From Clostridiaceae bacterium (GTDB lineage: Bacteria > Bacillota > Clostridia > Oscillospirales > QAMX01), in NCBI GenBank assembly GCA_016297585.1, contig JAEDGJ010000028.1:1-20142 (forward strand): a stretch of 20,142 nucleotides of DNA, written 5' to 3'. A model generated the notes under the pieces. That model had not been told where the DNA came from. It made no database searches and saw nothing but the letters and a program-made list of their open reading frames with translations. A program made the translations under genes and the position numbers. This document shows positions 13,325-20,142 of the stretch, one piece after another (the stretch's first letter is position 1; each line of letters starts with the position of its first letter).

Positions 13325-14155
13325 ATGGTCTTTCAGTATCTCGGCACCGCCGCCTCGGAGGGCTGGCCCGCGCTGTTCTGCAACTGTCCCCAGTGTCAAA
13401 AAGCGCTCGCTCTCGGCGGACGCGACATCCGCACCCGGTCGCAGTCGATCCTCGACGGCCGCATCCTGTTCGATTTCCCCTGCGACACCTACCGGCATAA
13501 GCTCGACGGCTCGCTCGAGCTGTCCGCGGTCGAGCTGCTGCTCGTCACGCACTCCCATTCCGACCATCTCTACCCCAACGACCTCGCCCTGCGCGCGGAT
13601 CCCTACGGGCACGATTTCACCGTCCCGGTGCTGCACGTCGCGTCCGGCGCCTCGGCGCTCGAGCGGCTGCGCCGGCATCTGGAATACGACCGCGAATCGC
13701 TGCGCGGCGTCGAGCTGCACACGCTGCGCGCGTACGAGCCCGCCGAGCTCTGCGGCGCGCGCGTCATCCCGATCCCCGCGCACCACATCCCCGGCGAGGA
13801 CGCCTTCTGCTATGCCGTCGAAACGAAGGGACGCCGCGTGCTCTATCTGCACGACACCGGCGAGAAGATCGAAGAGGCGCTCGAGCCGCTGCGCGGGGAG
13901 GCGCCGTTCGACCTCATCAGCTTCGACTGCTGCTGGTGCACGGCGGAACCGTCGTACGACAACGGCCACATGGGACTGCCGAACGCCGTCCGGCTGCGCG
14001 GGAAGCTCTGGGGCATGGGGCTCTGCACCGCGAAAACACGGTGCTGCGTCAACCATTTCTCGCACAACATCGCCGCGATGCACGCGGACATCGAAGCCGC
14101 CGCCGCACCCTACGGCATCCTGACCGCCTACGACGGCATGAAAATCGAACTGTAA
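13325..14155 (+). CDS. MBL-fold metal-dependent hydrolase, PhnP-like
   Basis: A 276-residue metallo-beta-lactamase-fold phosphodiesterase-type protein. The dinuclear metal motif is THSHSDHLY (H76, H78, D80, H81). Further ligands are AHH near 152-154, LHDTG (D177) and NHFSHN (H244/H247). An N-terminal Cys cluster FCNCPQCQKA (C19, C21, C24) after LGTAASEGWPA resembles the zinc knuckle of PhnP-type cyclic phosphodiesterases. No other phn genes are present, so a phosphonate role is not supported; a cyclic phosphate or related phosphodiester is a reasonable guess. ATG 13325 (MVFQYLG) has AAAGGAG 7 nt upstream and is preferred over an upstream in-frame codon at 13298. It is first in an operon with a PHP phosphoesterase. 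Confidence 0.87.
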   Translation: MVFQYLGTAASEGWPALFCNCPQCQKALALGGRDIRTRSQSILDGRILFDFPCDTYRHKLDGSLELSAVELLLVTHSHSDHLYPNDLALRADPYGHDFTVPVLHVASGASALERLRRHLEYDRESLRGVELHTLRAYEPAELCGARVIPIPAHHIPGEDAFCYAVETKGRRVLYLHDTGEKIEEALEPLRGEAPFDLISFDCCWCTAEPSYDNGHMGLPNAVRLRGKLWGMGLCTAKTRCCVNHFSHNIAAMHADIEAAAAPYGILTAYDGMKIEL

Positions 14156-14189
14156 TTTCAATACAGGCACAAAAAGAAGGAAGAATAAT

Positions 14190-14867
14190 ATGGAAGGCTT
14201 TTATCTCGATCCCCACGTCCACACCTCCGAGGTCAGCGGCTGCGGCAAAGTGCCCGCGGCGGAAGTGGTGCGGCTCTACCGCGGCGCCGGCTGCGACGCC
14301 ATCGTCATCACCGACCACTACTACGACGGCTATTTCCAGCGTCAGGGCGACATTCCGTGGAAGGAGAAGGTCGAACGCTACCGCAGAGGCTACTGCGCGG
14401 CGCGTGAGGAGGGTGAACGCGCGGGGCTGCGCGTGCTGTTCGGGCAGGAGCTTCGTTTTCTCGGGCATCCGAACGATTTCCTCGTATATGGACTCGACGA
14501 GCAGGATCTGATTGATAATCCCGAGCTTTACCGGCTGTCCGGCCCCGATTTTCTGACGCTTGCGCATGAGAAGGGCGCGATCGTCTTTCAGGCGCATCCG
14601 TTCCGCACCCCGCCGTGCGCACCGTCGAATCCCGCCTACATCGACGGCGTGGAGGTCTATAACGGCCATCCCGATCACAACAGCCGCAACCCCCTCGCGC
14701 AGGAGTTTGCCGATACCTGCGGGAAGCTGCAGATCTCCGGCTCCGACTTCCACCAGCCGCACCACCTCGCGCGCGGCGGCGTGATCCTGCCGCGTCTGCC
14801 CGAGGACGGCAAGGACTTCGCCGCGATGCTGCGCGCGGGCGAGGTGACCCGGCTCGTGAGAACATGA
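14190..14867 (+). CDS. PHP-domain phosphoesterase (second copy, divergent from the first)
   Basis: A 225-residue PHP protein: DPHVHTSEVSGCGK (H9, H11), ITDHYYDG (D42-H43), FGQELRF (E87), FQAHPFR (H136), NGHP (H160) and ISGSDFHQ (D186, H188). The ligand pattern is complete, so it should bind two or three metals and hydrolyse a small phosphoester. It is shorter than the PHP protein at 4393-5175 and not a close duplicate. The opening DPHVHTSEVSGCG is typical of clostridial PHP hydrolases. It lies 34 nt after the MBL gene with AAGGAAGA as ribosome site. An MBL phosphodiesterase followed by a phosphomonoesterase suggests two-step removal of a phosphodiester, but this is inference. Its TGA overlaps the next ATG. 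Confidence 0.88.
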   Translation: MEGFYLDPHVHTSEVSGCGKVPAAEVVRLYRGAGCDAIVITDHYYDGYFQRQGDIPWKEKVERYRRGYCAAREEGERAGLRVLFGQELRFLGHPNDFLVYGLDEQDLIDNPELYRLSGPDFLTLAHEKGAIVFQAHPFRTPPCAPSNPAYIDGVEVYNGHPDHNSRNPLAQEFADTCGKLQISGSDFHQPHHLARGGVILPRLPEDGKDFAAMLRAGEVTRLVRT

Positions 14868-15310
14868 GCAGTCTCCGTTACCGCGTCATGACGGAGCCGG
14901 ACATCGCCGGGGTGGTCCGGCTGTACGTCGAATACTACAACAGCCGCGAGGACGGCTGCTGGACGCCCGAAAAGGCGTACCGGCGCATCCACCAGGTCTG
15001 GAGCACGGAGGACGCCTTCTGCCTGCTGCAGGAGGAGGACGGCGCGCTCTCCGGCTTTGCGATGGGATACCTTTCGCAGTACGACGACCTCGTCGCCTAT
15101 GACCTCGTGGAGATCGTGATCGCCGCCGGACGTCAGGGCAGGGGACTCGGCACCGCCCTTCTCGGCGAGCTCGAGCGCCGCGTCCGGGAAGCGGGCGCCG
15201 CGATGATGCAGCTCCAGTCCGTCAACGACGAAATGCACGCGCATTTCTACGGGAAAATGGGTTTTGTGCGGACGACGAACCTGCTCCCGCTGAACAAATT
15301 CTTCGAATAA
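14864..15310 (+). CDS. GNAT-family N-acetyltransferase
   Basis: A 148-residue acyl-CoA-dependent acetyltransferase. The acetyl-CoA pyrophosphate loop is visible as GRQGRGLGTALL (about 89-100). The C-terminal HFYGKMGFVRTT is the usual GNAT beta6-alpha4 motif. The substrate, whether a protein N-terminus, an amino sugar or a small amine, cannot be told. Its ATG overlaps the PHP stop in ATGA, so it is translationally coupled and is the last gene of the operon. A strong hairpin follows. Confidence 0.88.
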   Translation: MSSLRYRVMTEPDIAGVVRLYVEYYNSREDGCWTPEKAYRRIHQVWSTEDAFCLLQEEDGALSGFAMGYLSQYDDLVAYDLVEIVIAAGRQGRGLGTALLGELERRVREAGAAMMQLQSVNDEMHAHFYGKMGFVRTTNLLPLNKFFE

Positions 15311-15312
15311 GC

Positions 15313-15356
15313 AAAAAACGGCGGCGTATCCCGGAGCATCGGGGGTACGCCGCCGT
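15313..15356 (-). terminator. Convergent terminator hairpin for ceramidase-like gene and MBL-PHP-GNAT operon
   Basis: An 11-bp GC stem (15318-15328, ACGGCGGCGTA, with 15346-15356) has an inner CCCG/CGGG pairing. The minus strand ends in a U-run (complement of A15313-15318), so it is an intrinsic terminator for the leftward gene ending at 15364. The plus strand has the stem but no T-run. Confidence 0.85.
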
Positions 15357-15363
15357 AATGCGT

Positions 15364-16599
15364 TTACTTCTTCATGTCGAGGAGATTCTCCACCGCCGCG
15401 TCGGCCATCAGATAGCCCGCGTTGCGGTCGAGGATGTTGTACGTCGACGGGGTCGCCTCATAGCCGCCCTCGTCGGCCGCCTCGCGCGTCTTGACGTAGC
15501 CGTTCGACGCGTTCGACAGCTCGGCGGTCAGCGTGCAGGCGTAGGGGGAGCGCTTCTTGATGTCGAGGCCGAAGCGGCAGAACACCTCGCCCGGCAGCGC
15601 CGCGATGGCGAAGTCGCCGAGACCGACGCAGACGACCTCGCAGTCGACCGTGCCGCCCGGCAGACCCATCGCGATCGTCATCTCGCGCTGTCTCGGACCC
15701 GCGGGCGCCTTCGCGATCATCTCCGGCGTCGGGCGCTCGATGGTCGCGGTGATCGTGCGGGACGCGACGGTCAGCTCGCGGTCGTCGGTGCGGATGCCGT
15801 CGGCAAGCTCCGAGATATACGCGGTCAGCTTTTCGCCGACGATGCGGTGGTTCAGCTTGATCTTCCCCGTCGTGTCGAGGTGGTTGATGTTGCCGCAGCA
15901 GCCGGTCAGCCAGACAAAGCCGACGTCCTCGCCGTATTTCTTATGCAGACCCTCGCGGATGACGCCCGGATAGTCCGCGGAGAAGCCCTGCGGCATATCG
16001 ACGGAGTCCAGATGCAGCGCAAAGCTCGCGAGGATGCCCATCAGGCGGCCGTCGGCGTAGTCGATGCGCGCGGTGATGAGCTGCGGGTCGATGATGTCGG
16101 TGCCGCGCACGACCTCGGGGTTGTTGACGCCCGGGTTCATGTCGACGTGACCGTCGCGGAACAGGAAGCGGCGGTTGAAGGACAGCCCTTCGACGTCGCG
16201 CACCGCCCAGCCGAACTTCGCGGGCTCCCGGCGCTGCCACGCGAGGATCGCGGCGTCCGCGGCCTTGACGCAGAGGAATTCGCAGTAGCGCTCATTGCGC
16301 GGCGAGCCGTACAGGGTCGCGACGGGGCCGCCGGTGTGGTTGTGGATGCCGGAAACGGAGACGTTCGTGACGCCCGTCGCGTCGAACACGCGGCGGCGGA
16401 TCTTTTCGACGTCGCGGCGCTCGATGCAGATGCAGTCCAGCGACAGGATGATGCAGTTTTCCTTTTCGGATTCCAGCGCCAGCGCGTGCGCATAGAGCTC
16501 GTCGAGCACCTCCGTGCAGTAGCGCGCCTCGAAATAGCCCGGCATCGTGTCGTAGAGGTAGGGGGTGATGCAGGTCTCGTAAAATGCAGCCTTCAGCAT
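15364..16599 (-). CDS. Neutral/alkaline ceramidase-like hydrolase
   Basis: A 411-residue protein resembling the N-terminal domain of neutral/alkaline non-lysosomal ceramidases, zinc amidases. Candidate zinc ligands are SGIHNHTGGP (H86/H88, compare canonical HTHSGP), H196 in FALHLDSV, E360 in LTAELSNASNGY and Y380 in EGGYEA. WLTGCCGNINH (231-240) occupies the place of the substrate/serine loop. True ceramidases are secreted, about 650-780 residues, and carry a C-terminal domain. This one has neither signal peptide nor that domain, so a cytoplasmic amidase acting on another N-acyl compound is more likely. It follows the aminotransferase on the same strand, but a strong terminator lies between. 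Ribosome site GGGAGG is 10 nt before the ATG. A substrate cannot be assigned. Confidence 0.8.
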   Translation of the reverse strand: MLKAAFYETCITPYLYDTMPGYFEARYCTEVLDELYAHALALESEKENCIILSLDCICIERRDVEKIRRRVFDATGVTNVSVSGIHNHTGGPVATLYGSPRNERYCEFLCVKAADAAILAWQRREPAKFGWAVRDVEGLSFNRRFLFRDGHVDMNPGVNNPEVVRGTDIIDPQLITARIDYADGRLMGILASFALHLDSVDMPQGFSADYPGVIREGLHKKYGEDVGFVWLTGCCGNINHLDTTGKIKLNHRIVGEKLTAYISELADGIRTDDRELTVASRTITATIERPTPEMIAKAPAGPRQREMTIAMGLPGGTVDCEVVCVGLGDFAIAALPGEVFCRFGLDIKKRSPYACTLTAELSNASNGYVKTREAADEGGYEATPSTYNILDRNAGYLMADAAVENLLDMKK

Positions 16600-16636
16600 G
16601 AGCGGATTTCCTCCCTGAAATCACAAAAAAATTGGC

Positions 16637-16674
16637 ATAAAAGGGCGGGACGCATAATCGACCCGCCCTTTTAT
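16637..16674 (-). terminator. Rho-independent terminator after DegT aminotransferase gene
   Basis: A 13-bp perfect stem (16637-16649 with 16662-16674) has GC core GGGCGGG/CCCGCCC and A/U flanks. On the minus strand it gives UUUUAU straight after the core, with a second U-run 5 nt later. It separates the aminotransferase from the ceramidase-like gene. Confidence 0.9.
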
Positions 16675-16695
16675 CAGGCAAAATGAGTGTTTAGC

Positions 16696-17961
16696 TTATT
16701 TCGTATGCTCGGCGATGACAGCCTTGACGCCGGCGATGCAGGCCTCGATGTGCTTCTCTTCCCACGACGGATGGAGGAACAGGGAGAAGGTCACGCTGCG
16801 CAGACGGTGCGCGTTCGGGGCGAACGCCTTGTCGTACTCGATGCTCTTGGGATCGGTGTACTCCTTGCTGTCGAACGGGAAGTTCGCGGTACCGAAGCCG
16901 ATGTGATCCTTGTACGCGGACTCGAGGTAGGCTTCCGGCCACTGGATGCCGTAGCAGGGGATGTTCTTGGCCTGCAGAGCCTTGACGAACGCCGCGGCGT
17001 CGATGTCGAGGACCTCGTCGTCGATGATGATCGGGTACCACCAGTAGGAGTTCTGGCGGACTTCGTCGTTGTACGGGAGCTTCTTGATGCCCTTGAGGCC
17101 GGCAAAAGCGGCGTCGTACATGGCGGCGTACTTCTTGCGGCGCGGCAGGTTCCAGTTGTCAAAGCGCTTCATCTCGTTGATGCCGATGATCGACTGGATC
17201 TCGGTCATGCGGTAGTTGAAGCCGACGCGGCGATGGATGTAGGGCAGCTTCTCTTCGAGCGCGAGCATGTTCATGCGGGTGCGCACGTCGTAGCCGTGAT
17301 CGCGGAAGGAGCGGCACTCCCAGCCGAGATCCTCGTCCTTCGTGATGACCATACCGCCTTCGCCGCCGGTCGTGAAGTGCTTGGACTGGCAGAAGGAATA
17401 GCAGCCGACGTCGCCGACGAGACCGACATAGGTGTCGCGGAACTTACCGCCGATGCACTGCGCGCAGTCTTCGATGACCTTGAGGTTATGCTTCTTCGCG
17501 ATGGCCATGATCGGATCCATGTCCGCGACGACGCCGTACAGATGGACGACGACGATGCCCTTCGTGCGGGGGGTGATGAGGGCTTCGATCTTCGCGGGGT
17601 CGATGGTGTGGTCGTCGGTCACGTCGCAGAAAACCGGGATCGCGCCGGCCTGGACAACCGCGAAGGAGCTCGCGATGAAGGTGTAGGACGGAACGATGAC
17701 TTCATCGCCGGGGCCGATGCCCAGAGAGGAGATACCGATGTGCAGCGCGGCGGTGCCGTTCGTGCAGGAGATCGCCATCTTCGCGCCGGTCCACTCGCGG
17801 AACATCTCTTCGAACTCCATGCCCTTCGGGCCGGTCCAGTAGTTGACCTTACCGTTGATGATGGGTTCCTGAATATCCTTGAGGGTGTCGGGATTAAACT
17901 GCGGCCACATCGGGAAGCCGAGATCGGTAATGCCGGCAGCGTTCATAACTTTTTCGCCCAT
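16696..17961 (-). CDS. DegT/DnrJ/EryC1/StrS-family sugar aminotransferase
   Basis: A 421-residue PLP-dependent aminotransferase of the sugar-aminotransferase family. Recognised marks are NGTAALHIGISSLGIGPGDEVIVPSYT (about 68-94), EDCAQCIGG (D165, PLP ring nitrogen), and SFCQSKHFTTGGEGG, where K194 is the internal aldimine lysine. VGFNYRMTEIQSIIG is also typical. Members transfer an amino group to keto-sugars or to inosose (scyllo-inosose type). It is probably first of a leftward operon, with promoter at 18054-18083 and an unusually long leader of about 85 nt containing a triple repeat. AAAGGAG precedes the ATG. The neighbouring AraC regulator is divergent. It may make an amino sugar or amino-cyclitol; nearby nucleotide-sugar genes that would fix the substrate are absent. 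Confidence 0.92.
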   Translation of the reverse strand: MGEKVMNAAGITDLGFPMWPQFNPDTLKDIQEPIINGKVNYWTGPKGMEFEEMFREWTGAKMAISCTNGTAALHIGISSLGIGPGDEVIVPSYTFIASSFAVVQAGAIPVFCDVTDDHTIDPAKIEALITPRTKGIVVVHLYGVVADMDPIMAIAKKHNLKVIEDCAQCIGGKFRDTYVGLVGDVGCYSFCQSKHFTTGGEGGMVITKDEDLGWECRSFRDHGYDVRTRMNMLALEEKLPYIHRRVGFNYRMTEIQSIIGINEMKRFDNWNLPRRKKYAAMYDAAFAGLKGIKKLPYNDEVRQNSYWWYPIIIDDEVLDIDAAAFVKALQAKNIPCYGIQWPEAYLESAYKDHIGFGTANFPFDSKEYTDPKSIEYDKAFAPNAHRLRSVTFSLFLHPSWEEKHIEACIAGVKAVIAEHTK

Positions 17962-17992
17962 TTTACACTACTCTCCTTTGATTTTATGTCCT

Positions 17993-18038
17993 CCAAAAGA
18001 GGCCCGCCCCAAAAGGCTTGCCCCAAAAAGAGGCTTGC
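17993..18038. repeat. Three tandem degenerate repeats in the aminotransferase leader
   Basis: Units CCAAAAGAGGCCCGCCCC (17993-18010), CCAAAAGGCTTGCCCC (18009-18024) and CCAAAAAGAGGCTTGC (18023-18038) follow one another with a 14-16 nt step. They lie in the predicted 5' leader of the minus-strand aminotransferase, downstream of its promoter. Confidence 0.65.
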
Positions 18039-18053
18039 ATTTTCAACGATTTT

Positions 18054-18083
18054 ATTATATACTATTGCCATTGAAGTTTGCAA
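18054..18083 (-). promoter_or_regulatory. SigA-type promoter of DegT aminotransferase gene
   Basis: On the minus strand, TTGCAA (18083-18078) and TATAAT (18059-18054) are 18 bp apart. The predicted start near 18047 leaves a leader of about 85 nt, longer than the 31-36 nt typical of this window. No convincing promoter for the divergent AraC gene was found; the best is a weak TTGAAG (18071)/TATTTT (18096) pair with a 19-bp spacer. Confidence 0.7.
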
Positions 18084-18151
18084 GTGGTTTTTCGGTATTT
18101 TACACGAATCCACCGTTCTATCTGAAGATTTTCCCTCTGTAAAGGTGAACA

Positions 18152-19057
18152 ATGAATAAGATCGACAGCGTTTTTTATCAGCAGCTCCCGCTTTCCCCCG
18201 ATTTCGAGTTCGATATCCGCGTCGTCCGCACCCAGCAGGACGCGCTGTACCGCGGCTTCGGGAAATACGATCTGCACTATCACAGTTTCTGGGAAATCGA
18301 TTACGTCACGCACGGCGCGGGCGTCAATATCTTCGAAAACGCGACCTATCCGTTCGCGGCGGGGGACATTTACATCATCCACCCCTACGAAATGCACAAC
18401 GCCTTTCCGGACGACGAGATCGAGCTGTACTGCATCCAGTTTTCCGAGGATTCCGTCGTGCGCAGCGTCTTTTCCGACGCGGAGTACAACGGCGAGCTCG
18501 CCCATCCGCGCTTCCGCAACGCCGTCCGCGCCGACGATCCGCATCACGCGGAGCTGGAGCGCATCATCCGGCGCACGCTCGACGAATGGAGGGCGCGGCG
18601 CGTCGGCTGGCGTCCCGCGGTACGGCTGGCGCTGGCGGAGCTCTTCATCGAGCTCGTCCGCGATTTCGCGGCGCCGACCGAGCCGTCCCTTCCCGCATCC
18701 CGTCAGAACCGCGGCGTTCTGCAGGCGCTCGACTTCATCAACCAGAACTACACCCACAAAATCACGCTCGAGCAGGCCGCGCGGGAAGCCCTGATGAACA
18801 AGAACTACTTCTGCACCGTTTTCAAGCAGCAGATGGGCTGCACCTATTACAGCTACGTCAACCGCCTGCGCCTGCACCACGCCTGCGCGCTCTTAAAATC
18901 CACCGAACGCACCGTCAAGGAGATCGCGCTCGGCTGCGGCTTTTCGGACATTTCCTCGTTCAACAAGGCCTTCCGCAAGGCCTACGGCATCTCGCCCGGC
19001 GATTACCGCCGCGGCATCGACGTCACCGTTCAAACGGACGGTTCAGAAGACCCGTAA
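18152..19057 (+). CDS. AraC-family transcriptional regulator with N-terminal cupin domain
   Basis: A 301-residue AraC/XylS regulator. Residues about 20-110 form a cupin-like sensor (DLHYHSFWEIDYVTHGAG, GDIYIIHPYEMH), the layout of sugar-sensing members. The C-terminal double helix-turn-helix spans about 188-290 (ITLEQAAREALMNKNYF, TVKEIALGCGFSDISSFNKAFRKAYG, SPGDYRR). The linker contains PAPTEPSLP-type disorder-prone residues. It is divergent from the DegT aminotransferase (190-bp gap), so it probably controls that gene and possibly its own promoter; a small sugar ligand is likely. The last 35 bases overlap the convergent M55 gene. AAAGGTGA sits just before the ATG. Confidence 0.92.
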   Translation: MNKIDSVFYQQLPLSPDFEFDIRVVRTQQDALYRGFGKYDLHYHSFWEIDYVTHGAGVNIFENATYPFAAGDIYIIHPYEMHNAFPDDEIELYCIQFSEDSVVRSVFSDAEYNGELAHPRFRNAVRADDPHHAELERIIRRTLDEWRARRVGWRPAVRLALAELFIELVRDFAAPTEPSLPASRQNRGVLQALDFINQNYTHKITLEQAAREALMNKNYFCTVFKQQMGCTYYSYVNRLRLHHACALLKSTERTVKEIALGCGFSDISSFNKAFRKAYGISPGDYRRGIDVTVQTDGSEDP

Positions 19058-19841
19058 CGCTCGTCGGATGCGTCCGCGTGACGGAAAACGGCTCCGGATG
19101 GCTTTCGTCGCGCCGCATCGTCGTCACCATCGTGTACGGCGCCTGCGGGAACGCGCGCGAAAAGCTCTCCGGCGCACTCTCAAAGCGCTTTAACGCCTCA
19201 TACGCGCCGTCGCGGATCTTCCGGCACGCAAGCCGGTGCTGCAGATGGACCGCGCCCGCGTTCCACTTCTCGTATTCCGCCGCGGTGCAGTCCTCTCCCG
19301 CGAGCTCCATCAGGCCGCGCTTGACCGCGACGGTGCCGATGCCGGGGAAGAGCGCCTGCGCTTCCTTCGTAAACGCCTCGCAGCCGGAGCCGAATACCGG
19401 CACGACGCCGTACTCCAGCGCACAGAAGCCGCATTCGCCGAACTCGCCGACGGACACGCCGTTGATCGTCACGTCCAGCACGCCGAAGCTGCCGGTGTGG
19501 CACAGATGCCCGTAGGTCGTGCCGGCCTTCGGATGCTGGCCGATCCACGCGATGCAGTCGAAGCCGCCGTCGGCGCCGAAGGGGTAGGGGAAGCGTCCCC
19601 AGCCGCGCTGGAGCTGCGCGCGCTCGTCGAGCAGCAGGCCGTTGATCGCGCCCGCGCCGTGGCCGTCCTGCACGACGAGCTTCGTCGCACCGGCGGCGCA
19701 GAAGCCGTCGATCGCCGCGTTGACCTCCTCGGTCAGCAGGCGCTTCGCATCCTCATAATAGCGGCTCGCGGGGTAGATCCAGTCGGGCGCGTTCATGACG
19801 CAGGCCACGCCCTCAAGATCGGTCATAATACAGACACGCAT
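19023..19841 (-). CDS. M55-family D-aminopeptidase, DppA-like
   Basis: A 272-residue zinc peptidase of family M55. All zinc ligands of Bacillus DppA have counterparts at nearly the same numbers: D8 and E10 in TDLEG, H61 in QDGHG, H103 in GQHPKAG and E133 in VGEFGE. The nucleophile H115 in HLCHTGS is identical in number. DppA removes D-Ala from peptides, so a role in peptidoglycan-derived D-amino-acid recycling is plausible. The start ATG 19841 has GGAGG 10 nt upstream, directly overlapping the stop of the upstream amidohydrolase gene, so these are one operon. Its tail overlaps the convergent AraC gene by 35 nt, with no terminator hairpin visible. No signal peptide. Confidence 0.93.
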   Translation of the reverse strand: MRVCIMTDLEGVACVMNAPDWIYPASRYYEDAKRLLTEEVNAAIDGFCAAGATKLVVQDGHGAGAINGLLLDERAQLQRGWGRFPYPFGADGGFDCIAWIGQHPKAGTTYGHLCHTGSFGVLDVTINGVSVGEFGECGFCALEYGVVPVFGSGCEAFTKEAQALFPGIGTVAVKRGLMELAGEDCTAAEYEKWNAGAVHLQHRLACRKIRDGAYEALKRFESAPESFSRAFPQAPYTMVTTMRRDESHPEPFSVTRTHPTSVTGLLNRPFER

Positions 19842-19856
19842 GGTGTGTAATCCTCC

Positions 19857-20142
19857 TCACCGGCCGAGCAGACGCTCGGCATTTTTGTGCGCGATTTTCT
19901 CGAAAACCCCGTCGGAAAGCTTTCCTTCCCTGTGAAAACGCGTCAGGATCTCGCCGTTTTTTATTTCCTGTCCGGCGTAGCAGACGTCCGTGCCGAACAG
20001 CGCGCGGTCGGCAAACTCGTTTAGGAACCGGACGGCATACGCTTCGTCGCGCGCCATCGCGTTGTACCCCGAGCCCGCGGACAGGTCAAACCAGAGGTTC
20101 GGATACCGCCGCAAAAGCTCCGGCACGCGTCCCTCGGCGTCG
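19857..20142 (-). CDS. Amidohydrolase-2 family protein, C-terminal part (cut by window edge)
   Basis: Only the last 95 or so residues are inside the window. The frame is open to 20142 and the true start lies beyond the right edge. A GTG at 20126 is in frame but is not a credible start because coding continues upstream. NLWFDLSAGSGYN and RALFGTDVCYAG (metal-binding aspartate in FGTD) are typical of the C-terminal part of amidohydrolase-2 (PF04909) TIM-barrel hydrolases or decarboxylases. It ends in NAERLLGR, the usual HxNAxRL-type tail. It is directly upstream of and coupled to the M55 peptidase gene. Confidence 0.85.
   Translation of the reverse strand, partial: DAEGRVPELLRRYPNLWFDLSAGSGYNAMARDEAYAVRFLNEFADRALFGTDVCYAGQEIKNGEILTRFHREGKLSDGVFEKIAHKNAERLLGR

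Noticed and set aside
12753..14123. 456-codon plus-strand frame crossing the guaB/MBL intergenic gap
   Set aside because: It runs antisense through guaB, through the AT-rich promoter gap and out of frame in the MBL gene; serine/arginine-rich low-complexity end.
16687..18159. 490-codon plus-strand frame antisense to the aminotransferase
   Set aside because: No motifs, ends in the AraC leader, and the minus-strand gene shows complete PLP motifs.
1..20142. CRISPR array, insertion sequence or prophage
   Set aside because: No regularly spaced repeats, transposase or phage-like genes were seen on either strand.

Overview
The window is a GC-rich bacterial chromosomal segment. Dense genes with GC-rich third codon positions are separated by short AT-rich gaps that carry near-consensus sigma-70/SigA promoters and G+C stem / U-run terminators. 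The gene mix (pyrG, a guaB of the bacterial/parabasalid type, CCA-adding enzyme, DUF4091 and PF12831 families, M55 peptidase) fits an uncultured Clostridia-type Bacillota, probably gut-associated. That taxonomy is inference; there is no rRNA or marker set to prove it. No phage, insertion sequence or CRISPR array was seen.

Layout, left to right. (1) 1-218: 5' end of pyrG (-), behind a hairpin at 247-274. (2) 287-2364 (-): a two-gene operon, NAD-dependent epimerase-like protein then DapA/NanA-family aldolase, from a TTGACA/TATAAT promoter. (3) 2492-2655 (+): a self-contained tRNA-Thr(CGU) unit with its own promoter, encoded CCA and terminator. (4) 2685-10433: a divergent catabolic locus. To the left run a PHP phosphoesterase and a DUF4091 glycosidase-like protein; to the right run a large GH20/GH67-like glycosidase, an MFS transporter and a FAD-dependent oxidoreductase. 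The two promoters face away from each other in a 171-bp gap, and each has the same 11-mer in its spacer. (5) 10406-13136 (-): guaB-cca housekeeping operon, whose tail overlaps the FAD gene. (6) 13325-15310 (+): MBL-fold hydrolase (PhnP-like), second PHP phosphoesterase, GNAT acetyltransferase. (7) 15364-17961 (-): DegT/DnrJ-type sugar aminotransferase, then a terminator, then a neutral-ceramidase-like hydrolase. (8) 18152-19057 (+): AraC regulator divergent from the aminotransferase. (9) 19023-20142 (-): amidohydrolase-2 (cut by the window edge) and M55 D-aminopeptidase DppA-like.

How they may work together: the accessory genes look like a set of small intracellular carbohydrate or amino-sugar catabolic modules (import, oxidation, glycoside cleavage, phosphate or ester hydrolysis, aldol cleavage). 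None of the glycosidase-like proteins shows a signal peptide, so substrates are probably taken up whole by the MFS carrier and processed in the cytoplasm. The actual substrate cannot be read from the sequence. The strongest candidate for an undescribed system is the five-gene divergent locus at 2734-10433.
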